8,728 nucleotides of DNA from the NCBI GenBank assembly GCA_002423305.1, contig DIVI01000217.1, positions 1 to 8,728 on the forward strand, given 5' to 3'. This document shows positions 1-5,929 of this stretch, piece after piece. A program made the position numbers and the translations under genes. The stretch is from Methylococcus sp. UBA6136. Its GTDB lineage: Bacteria; Pseudomonadota; Gammaproteobacteria; Methylococcales; Methylococcaceae. Numbering within the stretch: position 1 is the first letter of the stretch; the number at the start of each line of letters is the position of its first letter. The notes under the pieces are model-generated. The model saw only the letters and a program-made list of their open reading frames with translations, was not told the origin of the DNA and ran no database searches.

Positions 1-273
1 GATTTCACGGGGGGCTATGCCATGCCGGCGGAGCCCGCCGTCCGCTTACGGGTCTGCCTGGATGCGCGGACTGTCGAAATGCTCAGTGATACGGCGCGAC
101 CCGGCGTGCATGATGTGCTGCGGGGGGCGCCGGAACCGGAAGCGGTGCTGGATTACAAGTGGTCGCTCAACTATTTTCTGGCCCGCTGGCTGGAGCACTG
201 CCTGACTGGTCGTTATCGCTTTGGCGTGAGTGAGCCGAAATCCGAGTCATTCCAGACGCTGATGTCTGCCTGA
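1..273 (+). CDS. 3' end of an unrecognised protein (partial)
   Basis: The frame is open from the first base of the window to a TGA at 271-273, so this is the last 90 residues of a gene that starts upstream. An internal ATG at 22 exists but has no clear ribosome binding site, and reading through from base 1 is more likely. The fragment is soluble-looking. It has a mixed first half (LRVCLDARTVEMLSD) and an aromatic helix-like stretch near the middle (KWSLNYFLARWLEHCL), and it ends in LMSA. There is no membrane segment, and I recognise no catalytic motif or family. It converges on recQ, with the palindromic element at 293-435 between them. The coding call rests on the long open frame, its strong GC bias at third positions and its clean end before the repeat. 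Function is unknown. Confidence 0.6.
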   Translation, partial: DFTGGYAMPAEPAVRLRVCLDARTVEMLSDTARPGVHDVLRGAPEPEAVLDYKWSLNYFLARWLEHCLTGRYRFGVSEPKSESFQTLMSA

Positions 274-312
274 CCCACTCGAACGGGTTAAGGGGGCCTC
301 TAAAGCTTGCAT

Positions 313-342
313 TTCGACAAGGCTCACCTGAGCTTTGTCGAA
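313..342. repeat. REP-like hairpin 1
   Basis: The left arm TTCGACAAGGCTCA (313-326) pairs with TGAGCTTTGTCGAA (329-342) across a CC loop. There are 13 Watson-Crick pairs plus one G-T pair. The hairpin lies inside the 143-bp element. Confidence 0.65.
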
Positions 343-380
343 GGCCTCAGTTCGATCAGATATCTATATAAAACAATAAA

Positions 381-421
381 TTATCCGTTCTTGCTGAGCT
401 CGTCGAAGCATGAATGGATAA
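381..421. repeat. REP-like hairpin 2
   Basis: The 15-nt left arm (381-395) starts TTATCC and pairs with the right arm (407-421), which ends GGATAA. The loop is GAGCTCGTCGA. Thirteen pairs are Watson-Crick, with one G-T pair and one T-T mismatch. The inner part is a degenerate form of the CCGTTCGTGCTGAGC..GTCGAAGCACGAACGG type of repeat known from proteobacteria. Confidence 0.6.
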
Positions 422-448
422 TTTCTAGAGGCCCCGTCAACACAACAG

Positions 449-2596
449 TCATCCAGCGGGGATGCCGGCTCGATCCCACTCAGCCCTCAGGCAGCGCAGA
501 ATGCCGTACTCGTATTTGCCCTCGAAGGCTTCATAAAGTGGCTTCAGTCCGCGTTGTTCCTCTTCCGGCAGTCCTTGCCAAACCCGCTCGATCAGGCTGA
601 TTTCCTCCGGACTCAGACTGACGACCTCGCGACCGGAAATCTGTCCGTTCTGAATGACCAGTGCAAGGTGGTCCAGGATGGTGCTGGTCTTCAAGCCACG
701 ATGCCGGGCAATCTGCTCATAGCCCATGCCCAACCGGAACAGATTGGCACTTTCCATGGCGGTTTCGCTGATCGCGGGTTTTGGCGCCGATGCGGTTCCA
801 CGATGCTGGAGAATGATCTTGAGAAAGTCGCTGCCGTAGCGCTCCAGCTTCTTTTCGCCGACGCCCGAAAGCCGGCCCAGTTCCTCCAGGCTCCCTGGGC
901 GGCGCTGCACCATGTCCAGCAGGACGGCATCCTGAAAAATGACATAGGGCGGCACACCTTGAGTTTCGGCCAGCTGCTTGCGCAGGCCGCGCAGCGCCTC
1001 CCATAGCTGGTGGTTCGCCGGATCGGCCAGCGGTGTGCCGCTGGAAGATTGCCGCCGGGCCAGTCTCTTTTCCTCGTCGCGACGCAACAGCAGCTGTGCC
1101 TCGCCCCGTAGCACCGGCCGGCAGGCATCGGTGAGCTTGAGGGCGCCATAGGCTTCATGATCGACGTCCAGGTAGCCCAGCGTAATGAGCTGGCGGAAGA
1201 CCGATAGCCACTGTTTTTCGTCCAGATCGCGCCCGATCCCATAGGTGCTGAGATGCTTGTGGCCCATGCGTTCGATGCGCTCGTTGGATTTGCCCAACAG
1301 AATGTCAATCAGGTGATGGGCGCCAAATCGCTGGCTGGACCGATAGGCGCAAGATAGGGCCTTGCGCGCCGCCTCCGTACCATCCCAGGTAGCGGGTGGC
1401 GAAAGACAATTGTCACAGTTGCCGCAGGGTTCGCGGAGTTCCTCACCAAAATAGCGCAGCAGTGTCTGGCGGCGGCAGGAGGTTACCTCGCAGAGTCCCA
1501 ACATGGCGTCCAGCTTGTGGCGTTCCACCCGTTTATAGCGTTCGTCGGCCTCCGAGTTTTCCACCATCTGCCGCAGGGTGATGACATCCTGCAGTCCATA
1601 TACCATCCAGGCATTGGCCGGTTCGCCGTCGCGTCCGGCCCGTCCGGTTTCCTGGTAGTAGGCTTCCGGGCTCTTGGGGAGGTCCAGGTGGGCGACAAAG
1701 CGGACGTTGGGCTTGTCGATGCCCATGCCGAAGGCAATGGTGGCGACGACAATCACGCCATCCTCCATCAGGAACCGACGCTGGTTGCGTTGCCGCTCGT
1801 CGGTGGGCAGTCCGGCATGGTAGGGCAGGGCCGTAAGTCCCTGCGAGACCAGAAAGGCGGCGGTATCCTCGACTTTCTTGCGAGACAGGCAATAGACAAT
1901 CCCCGCTTCTTCCGGGTGTTCGGCCCGTAAAAAATGCAGTAACTGGGCGCGAGCATTCTGTTTGGGGGCAATCGTATAGCGGATGTTCGGGCGGTCGAAA
2001 CCGCTGCAGAAGACCTGGGCGCTTTCCAAGCCCAGTCGCTGGATGATTTCCTGCCGGGTACGTTCATCGGCGGTCGCGGTCAGTGCAATCCGTGGAATGG
2101 TCGGGAAACGCTGGTGTAATAGCGAGAGCTGGAGATAGTCGGAGCGGAAATCATGTCCCCATTGGGAAACGCAGTGGGCCTCGTCGATGGCGAACAGGCT
2201 GATGGTCGTTTGTCCCAGCAGGCTCAGGAATCGTTCGGTATTCAGGCGTTCCGGCGCAACATAGAGCATGTCCAGTTCGCCCGAGAGAAACTGCCTTTCG
2301 ACGGCGCGCTGTGCATCCAGCGCCAGTGAGGAGTTGAGAAAGGCCGCCCTGATGCCCAGCTGCTGCAGCGCTTCCACCTGATCCTGCATGAGCGCGATCA
2401 GGGGCGAGATGACGACGCCGGTTCCCGGCCGCACCAAGGCGGGGATCTGGTAGCAGAGCGACTTTCCACCTCCGGTGGGCATGAGCACGAGGGCATCGCC
2501 GCCACGACAGAGTTCCTCGACGATGGATGACTGGGGACCTCGAAATGCGCTGTAGCCGAAGGTATGTTGGAGGATGTGGAGGGCTTGATTGAGCAT
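449..2596 (-). CDS. recQ: ATP-dependent DNA helicase RecQ
   Basis: This is a 3'-5' superfamily 2 DNA helicase acting in recombination and fork repair in the cytoplasm. The 715 residues run in this order: Q-motif region (FGYSAFRGPQ, 13-22), Walker A TGGGKS (41-46), DEAH box (138-141) followed by the RecQ-specific aromatic-rich loop (SQWGHDFR), TATA motif III (173-176), and motif VI QETGRAGRDG (315-324). A zinc site follows with Cys374, 391, 394 and 397, the same 17-3-3 spacing as in E. coli RecQ. Next come the RQC winged helix (~406-515), an HRDC domain (~528-600), and a C-terminal helix-turn-helix-like domain (~610-715). E. coli RecQ has 609 residues, so the C-terminal extension accounts for the extra length. 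The start is the ATG at 2596, which leaves a normal short lead into the Q motif. No Shine-Dalgarno sequence precedes it. All key helicase residues are intact. The gene appears to be transcribed alone, because the porin gene upstream on the same strand has its own terminator. Confidence 0.97.
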   Translation of the reverse strand: MLNQALHILQHTFGYSAFRGPQSSIVEELCRGGDALVLMPTGGGKSLCYQIPALVRPGTGVVISPLIALMQDQVEALQQLGIRAAFLNSSLALDAQRAVERQFLSGELDMLYVAPERLNTERFLSLLGQTTISLFAIDEAHCVSQWGHDFRSDYLQLSLLHQRFPTIPRIALTATADERTRQEIIQRLGLESAQVFCSGFDRPNIRYTIAPKQNARAQLLHFLRAEHPEEAGIVYCLSRKKVEDTAAFLVSQGLTALPYHAGLPTDERQRNQRRFLMEDGVIVVATIAFGMGIDKPNVRFVAHLDLPKSPEAYYQETGRAGRDGEPANAWMVYGLQDVITLRQMVENSEADERYKRVERHKLDAMLGLCEVTSCRRQTLLRYFGEELREPCGNCDNCLSPPATWDGTEAARKALSCAYRSSQRFGAHHLIDILLGKSNERIERMGHKHLSTYGIGRDLDEKQWLSVFRQLITLGYLDVDHEAYGALKLTDACRPVLRGEAQLLLRRDEEKRLARRQSSSGTPLADPANHQLWEALRGLRKQLAETQGVPPYVIFQDAVLLDMVQRRPGSLEELGRLSGVGEKKLERYGSDFLKIILQHRGTASAPKPAISETAMESANLFRLGMGYEQIARHRGLKTSTILDHLALVIQNGQISGREVVSLSPEEISLIERVWQGLPEEEQRGLKPLYEAFEGKYEYGILRCLRAEWDRAGIPAG

Positions 2597-2604
2597 GGGG
2601 CGCT

Positions 2605-2610
2605 ATTGTA
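2605..2610 (-). promoter_or_regulatory. Candidate -10 element of recQ
   Basis: The minus strand reads TACAAT ending 8 bp before the recQ ATG, a 5/6 match to the sigma-70 -10 consensus. No good -35 hexamer lies at 16-18 bp. If real, transcription would start within a few bases of the ATG, consistent with the absence of a ribosome binding site. Confidence 0.35.
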
Positions 2611-2675
2611 CGCGGACCCCTGTTTCGAGTTTGTCGGCCAGACTTGACGACAGTGGTTCCTGGGCCAGAAACCAT

Positions 2676-2702
2676 AAAAAAGGGGGGCTCTCCGAGCCCC
2701 CC
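2676..2702 (-). terminator. Rho-independent terminator of the porin gene
   Basis: A perfect 9-bp stem (GGGGGGCTC at 2682-2690 with GAGCCCCCC at 2694-2702) has a 3-nt loop. It is followed on the minus strand by six T residues (2681-2676). It lies about 30 bp past the porin stop codon and separates that gene from recQ. Confidence 0.92.
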
Positions 2703-2732
2703 GAAACACCGAGCTTTAGGGAAAGCGTTTGC

Positions 2733-4061
2733 TTAGAAAGTAATCACGAAATCAGTGGAAAGCAGCAACTGATCTTGTCGGTTACCTTTCCAGTCGACCG
2801 CCGAAGTGCCGTTGTTAAAGGCATTAGCATTATCGGACCAGTCATAGCGAATGCTGGGGCGGACCATGGCCCACTTCAGGGGTTTCCAGTTCAGGCCCAG
2901 GGTGAAGGCGTAGTAACTGGCCGGCTTGCTCAATCCGGTGAATTCCTGGGTGATCGGGTCGACGACCGGATCGATCAGGCTAAGTGTGCGGCCTGGTGAG
3001 AAAACACGAGTACCGTTCTGGTCACGAAACCACTCACCTCTCAGACCAATGCCGAGATTCTCCATGATGTCGTAAACAACGTAGTTATTGAGGCCATACC
3101 ACGAGGCATTCTGCTGTTGGCCATTTAGATTGGTCACCAGGTTTTCCGCCTGACCCCAGTCATTCTGGAAGGTGTAATGCAGGCCCTCGATGATGTCATG
3201 TTTGATCACCAGGCTGTACATGCTCAGGTTGCTGGAGTTCTGCTCCGAGATGGGACCGGTGGTAAAGCTGAGCGCAGCCGATGTACCCTTGTCATCGCTA
3301 GCCCAATTGACGCCGCCCAAACCGTTCCAGTTGCCTAATCCCTGGTTGAAGCCACCATCCCACCCGCCGAAGACACTGCCGGTCACGACACCACCGTTCA
3401 GGGTCCAGTTGTCGTCGATGGGATAGCTGGAGAGAACACCGGTATGGGTGAAGGGTTCGCCGTACTGCATGGTATAGGCGTGTGAGTAGAAGAAATTGTC
3501 CGGCGCGGTCACGACTTCATTGCCGATAATGGTGTAAAAGTGACCAATCTTTGTGGAGAGGCCGTTACCCACAGGTGCAAAGACTTCGACGTAGGCTTGA
3601 GGCAACGCCATCTTGTAAAAACGTGAAGCATCATTGGGCATCAGGTTAAGGTCCCAGTTACCTTGAGGTGCGCCATAGGCTTGGGTGAACACCGCGTCAC
3701 TACCGTACATGAAGTCAAAGCGGCCACCGATATCCCAGCCGTCACCGGCGGTATCGACGGCACGTTGCAGATAGAAGTACAACTGATTCATCTGAACATA
3801 GCCGTCGCGGTCGCCAAAGGTCACCGGACCGTTGAAACCGCCGGGCGAATTATTGGTATTGCCGGAAATGCCGACATCGAGCCAGCCACCAATTTGAACG
3901 CCACTGTCTTTCATGAAGTTTAGGTCGTTCGGGTCGGCGCCCAAATAGTTAAACAGGCCGGTTGATTCCTCAAGATCGTCGCTCATCGCGGGGATAGCGT
4001 TAAGACTGGTCAGGATTCCGACAAGGATGGGATGAATTAGTAACCGTTTGGGTTGTTTCAT
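2733..4061 (-). CDS. Outer membrane beta-barrel porin, BBP2 (OmpL-like) family
   Basis: The predicted 442-residue outer membrane channel starts at the ATG at 4061, not at the upstream in-frame ATG at 4199. GGAGAA sits 7 bp before the 4061 start, and the protein then begins with a Sec signal peptide (MKQPKRLLIHPILVGILTSLNAIPAMS, cleavage probably after Ser27). The longer version would bury this signal 46 residues in. The mature part opens with LFNYLGADPNDLNFMKDSGVQIGGWLDVGISGN. It then shows alternating, aromatic- and glycine-rich strands (QLYFYLQRA, DIGGRFDFMYG, YVEVFAPVGNGLSTKIGHFYT) and ends in the C-terminal strand LLSTDFVITF. The terminal Phe is the usual signal for barrel insertion. I recognise the overall pattern as the BBP2 putative porin family; the substrate is unknown. 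The gene is monocistronic, with its own terminator and a sigma-54 promoter about 40 bp upstream, which ties it to the glnK-amtB nitrogen genes across the divergent region. Confidence 0.88.
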   Translation of the reverse strand: MKQPKRLLIHPILVGILTSLNAIPAMSDDLEESTGLFNYLGADPNDLNFMKDSGVQIGGWLDVGISGNTNNSPGGFNGPVTFGDRDGYVQMNQLYFYLQRAVDTAGDGWDIGGRFDFMYGSDAVFTQAYGAPQGNWDLNLMPNDASRFYKMALPQAYVEVFAPVGNGLSTKIGHFYTIIGNEVVTAPDNFFYSHAYTMQYGEPFTHTGVLSSYPIDDNWTLNGGVVTGSVFGGWDGGFNQGLGNWNGLGGVNWASDDKGTSAALSFTTGPISEQNSSNLSMYSLVIKHDIIEGLHYTFQNDWGQAENLVTNLNGQQQNASWYGLNNYVVYDIMENLGIGLRGEWFRDQNGTRVFSPGRTLSLIDPVVDPITQEFTGLSKPASYYAFTLGLNWKPLKWAMVRPSIRYDWSDNANAFNNGTSAVDWKGNRQDQLLLSTDFVITF

Positions 4062-4101
4062 GAGGCTTCTCCAGCGTTGATTGTTCTCGTGGACTAACCA
4101 A

Positions 4102-4116
4102 GCAATCCCTGTGCCA
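4102..4116 (-). promoter_or_regulatory. Sigma-54 promoter of the porin gene
   Basis: The minus strand reads TGGCACAGGGATTGC, matching the -24/-12 consensus TGGCACG-N4-TTGC with exact GG-N10-GC spacing. Transcription would start near 4090, giving a leader of about 30 nt that contains the GGAGAA ribosome binding site. Confidence 0.82.
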
Positions 4117-4356
4117 TTACATAACCTACTGATTGTTATAGGGGCTGTGAAATGGACACCGCCCTTGGTGCTGGAATTTAGTGCGTTCCTGGATGGCATG
4201 CACCAGAATCTTCAGGTGGTCGGGGACGCGCTTTTGCCTCTGGCCGCCAACGTCCCTATGCCAGCTACTGAGTGGCGGCCGCTTCTCCATGGTCTTTCAG
4301 TGAGCGGGCGAGCAAACCCCGCAAGGAACAGCAATCATGCCCTGTCATGGTCTTTG

Positions 4357-4385
4357 TGCACCAAAAATGCACTCCATGTGGGTGC
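4357..4385 (+). promoter_or_regulatory. Candidate NtrC-like half-site cluster (enhancer)
   Basis: Three half-sites of the NtrC type lie close together: GCAC at 4358-4361, GCAC at 4369-4372 and GTGC at 4382-4385. TGCACCAAAAATGCACT (4357-4373) matches the left half of the TGCACC-N5-GGTGCA consensus well and the right half poorly. The second pair has N9 instead of N7. The cluster is about 150 bp upstream of the predicted lipoprotein start site, a normal enhancer distance, and could also serve the divergent porin promoter. Confidence 0.3.
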
Positions 4386-4497
4386 GATGAATTCCACGTC
4401 AGGAGGTGGAGGTCCATCAGTTAGAAGACCCTATAAGGTTGAGATGTGGCGCTTATGGATAATTTGAAAAAGTGCGATAGGGTGTGGGGCTGGCAAC

Positions 4498-4512
4498 TGG
4501 CACGTCTCGTGC
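4498..4512 (+). promoter_or_regulatory. Sigma-54 promoter of the lipoprotein gene
   Basis: TGGCACGTCTCGTGC has exact GG-N10-GC spacing (GG 4499-4500, GC 4511-4512). It is followed by TTTA, as is the glnK promoter. Transcription would start near 4524, leaving a leader of about 120 nt before the ATG at 4644. Confidence 0.85.
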
Positions 4513-4643
4513 TTTATTTATACCGAAGTCCATGACAGGTGACGCACTCAAAATGGACGCAAGGGGATAGGGGCCTCTTTGTTAAGCGGTTAAACGTGAA
4601 CCGCCCTGTCTATGTTCTCAATCTCATAACCGACGGATTTGCC

Positions 4644-5042
4644 ATGACAAAATTCAAACTTTATTCCCAACTCTCTCTGTTGACGGTCGCAAGCGCCCTC
4701 GTTTTTGCTGGGTGCGCCGAAAAACGGGTCACAAAACCGAACCTTGCCGGTGTGGAAAAAACCCTCCAGCAAGCGGAAAAGGATGCTCGCTCTGGTGACG
4801 AGGCAAAAGCGCTGAAAGAGATCGATGCAGCCGAAAAGACCTTGATTGAAGAGGACAAGAAGCATCCTTATGCGCAGCAACCCAAGACCTGGACAGGCGA
4901 AGATGTAAAGGCCAAGGCAGATGCGGATGCGATCCTGGAGCTCGAAAAGGCCAAGCGTGATGCCAAGGCAAAGCTCGCGGGCGATGCTGCCGATGAAGTC
5001 AAGAGAGCGCTTGGCGATGTCAAGACGGAGGAGCGCCGGTAG
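4644..5042 (+). CDS. Small lysine/alanine-rich lipoprotein of unknown function
   Basis: The 132-residue protein starts at the ATG at 4644. An upstream in-frame GTG at 4539 would put 35 unrelated residues in front of the signal peptide, so it was rejected. The ribosome binding site is weak (CGGA). Residues 1-23 form a lipoprotein signal (MTKFK, then a hydrophobic core) ending in a lipobox FAG with Cys24 as the lipidated residue. The residue after Cys is Ala, not Asp, so outer membrane sorting is expected. The mature part is hydrophilic and rich in Lys, Ala, Glu and Asp. It has two helical, probably coiled-coil stretches (~33-65 and ~85-130) separated by a short HPYAQQPKTWTGED segment. I do not recognise the family. 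The gene has its own sigma-54 promoter and a terminator at 5179-5206, and it lies between the porin and glnK-amtB. It is therefore probably made during nitrogen limitation; a role in the envelope under that condition is inference. Confidence 0.85.
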   Translation: MTKFKLYSQLSLLTVASALVFAGCAEKRVTKPNLAGVEKTLQQAEKDARSGDEAKALKEIDAAEKTLIEEDKKHPYAQQPKTWTGEDVKAKADADAILELEKAKRDAKAKLAGDAADEVKRALGDVKTEERR

Positions 5043-5050
5043 TCTGGCGC

Positions 5051-5127
5051 AACTCAGCCCGCTCTGAGTTCTGGTGCGGGGCTTGCGCCCCAATACCTGA
5101 CCCGATCAGGCGGGACAACCCCCCCGC
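5051..5127 (+). other. Hairpin-rich 3' region after the lipoprotein gene
   Basis: Four short inverted repeats follow each other: AACTCAG/CTGAGTT (5051-5070, perfect 7 bp), GGGGC/GCCCC (5078-5091), CCTGA/TCAGG (5096-5110), and GCGGG/CCCGC (5110-5127, sharing one base with the previous repeat). None has a poly-T tract, so they are not terminators themselves. They may protect the transcript's 3' end or be a small RNA. No coding potential was seen. Confidence 0.35.
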
Positions 5128-5178
5128 TGCCGCTTCTGGGCCAGCTTCCAGCAGAGCATCAACGGGCTTCCCCAAGTG

Positions 5179-5206
5179 AAAAAACCGGCCAAGTGCCGGT
5201 TTTTTT
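5179..5206 (+). terminator. Bidirectional rho-independent terminator
   Basis: The stem CCGGC (5185-5189) / GCCGG (5195-5199) has loop CAAGT and is flanked by A6 on the left and T7 on the right. The stem can therefore extend by A-T pairs and would work in both directions. It ends the lipoprotein transcript and insulates glnK. Confidence 0.9.
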
Positions 5207-5370
5207 ATGTTGCTCTGGCATCTTGCGTCCATTTTTGCTCGTCGCTGCCGGCAAGCGGCTATCGGGCGGAAACCAAAATTATGTCCGAGGAAAGGATCCA
5301 GGGTTAGATCGCCGCAGCGCAGCCTCGAGCTACTTATTCATTACGGGCTTTGACCGCCTTACTTCCTAAA

Positions 5371-5387
5371 TGCACCAGGGAGGTGCG
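5371..5387 (+). promoter_or_regulatory. NtrC binding site upstream of glnK
   Basis: TGCACCAGGGAGGTGCG matches the NtrC consensus TGCACC-N5-GGTGCA at all but the last base. Its centre is about 143 bp upstream of the predicted glnK start site, the usual enhancer position for a sigma-54 activator. Only one site was found, whereas NtrC often uses two. Confidence 0.8.
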
Positions 5388-5495
5388 GTTTCTGTTGGTC
5401 ATGCCACTCAGGATGCCTCTTGATCGCCCCTTCCATTAGCCAGTTCCATGTCGGAGACGCCCCCTGTAGGGATGTGTGGCTCATGGGTGGGTGGC

Positions 5496-5510
5496 TGGCA
5501 CGGGTTCTGC
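5496..5510 (+). promoter_or_regulatory. Sigma-54 promoter of glnK-amtB
   Basis: TGGCACGGGTTCTGC matches the -24/-12 consensus with exact GG-N10-GC spacing (GG 5497-5498, GC 5509-5510). The predicted start is near 5522, giving a leader of about 53 nt. With the NtrC site this indicates induction by nitrogen limitation. Confidence 0.9.
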
Positions 5511-5560
5511 TTTACTCTAGTCGAGGTACCCGATGGACTCATCCGATTTGAATTAAACGC

Positions 5561-5566
5561 AGGAGA
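5561..5566 (+). promoter_or_regulatory. Ribosome binding site of glnK
   Basis: AGGAGA lies 8 bp before the ATG at 5575 and is the best Shine-Dalgarno sequence in the window. It fixes the glnK start. Confidence 0.85.
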
Positions 5567-5574
5567 ACCCTCCC

Positions 5575-5913
5575 ATGAAATTAGTGACTGCCATTCTTAA
5601 GCCATTCAAGCTGGACGATGTCCGCGAGGCACTTTCGGAGGCCGGTATTTCCGGCATAACCGTGACCGAAGTCAAGGGCTTCGGACGTCAGAAGGGTCAT
5701 ACCGAACTCTATCGCGGTGCGGAATATGTCGTCGACTTTTTGCCCAAGATCAAGCTGGAAATCGCCGTAACAGACGCGCAGTTGGACGCAGCGCTCGATG
5801 CCATTGCCACTACGGCCAATACCGGGAAGATCGGTGACGGCAAGATTTTCGTGACCGCTCTTGAACAGGTCATCCGTATCCGGACCGGTGAAACCGGCTC
5901 TGAAGCACTCTGA
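5575..5913 (+). CDS. glnK: Nitrogen regulatory protein P-II, GlnK type
   Basis: This 112-residue trimeric cytoplasmic PII protein senses ATP/ADP and 2-oxoglutarate, and in its unmodified form plugs the AmtB channel. The length is exactly that of GlnB/GlnK. It begins MKLVTAILKPFKLDDVREAL, the standard first strand and helix. The T-loop (about 37-55) carries Tyr51, the uridylylation site, in GHTELYRGAEYVVDF. The B-loop TGKIGDGKIFV (83-93) binds nucleotide, and Arg101 and Arg103 follow at the C-terminal end. The start is set by the AGGAGA site 8 bp upstream. amtB follows after 16 bp, so the two form an operon. The link to amtB, not to glnA or nadE, is why GlnK is preferred over GlnB. The sigma-54 promoter and NtrC site upstream indicate induction under nitrogen limitation. 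Confidence 0.96.
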   Translation: MKLVTAILKPFKLDDVREALSEAGISGITVTEVKGFGRQKGHTELYRGAEYVVDFLPKIKLEIAVTDAQLDAALDAIATTANTGKIGDGKIFVTALEQVIRIRTGETGSEAL

Positions 5914-5929
5914 ACGCGGGGTAAACGCC

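Larger units (their letters stand above)
293..435. repeat. 143-bp REP/MITE-like palindromic element
   Basis: GGGGCCTCTA at 293-302 is matched by its exact reverse complement at 426-435, so the element has 10-bp terminal inverted repeats. Inside are two further hairpins: 313-342 and 381-421. The inner cores, TTCGACAA..CTCA and GCTGAGCTCGTCGAAGC, resemble the REP-like repeats with 'GAGCTTGTCGAA' cores that are scattered through many proteobacterial genomes. It has no coding capacity. It sits exactly between two convergent genes, the usual place for such elements, and may act as a bidirectional transcription barrier, although there is no poly-T tract. I see no convincing target-site duplication. 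Calling it mobile is inference. Confidence 0.6.
4062..4643. promoter_or_regulatory. Divergent regulatory region, porin / lipoprotein
   Basis: This 582-bp region contains no convincing gene. It holds two outward-facing sigma-54 promoters (4102-4116 minus and 4498-4512 plus). It also holds a cluster of NtrC-like half-sites (4357-4385), an 8-bp dyad GGCCGCCA/TGGCGGCC (4242-4249 and 4273-4280), a CACC-N6-GGTG dyad (4157-4170), and the ~120-nt leader of the lipoprotein gene. Frames open through here have no codon bias or start signals of real genes. Confidence 0.6.

Noticed and set aside
307..600. 97-codon plus-strand open frame
   Set aside because: It consists of the palindromic element plus antisense recQ sequence, and the start is a TTG inside the repeat.
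4062..4199. Upstream ATG start for the porin
   Set aside because: It would lie upstream of the sigma-54 promoter and bury the signal peptide. The ATG at 4061 has a good ribosome binding site.
4081..4467. 128-codon plus-strand open frame in the divergent region
   Set aside because: It runs antisense over the porin sigma-54 promoter and leader and shows no protein-like composition.
4539..4643. Upstream GTG start for the lipoprotein gene
   Set aside because: It would place 35 residues before a clear lipoprotein signal peptide and begins only about 15 nt after the predicted transcription start.
5020..5232. 70-codon minus-strand open frame
   Set aside because: It crosses the bidirectional terminator and the hairpin chain, and its composition fits non-coding sequence.
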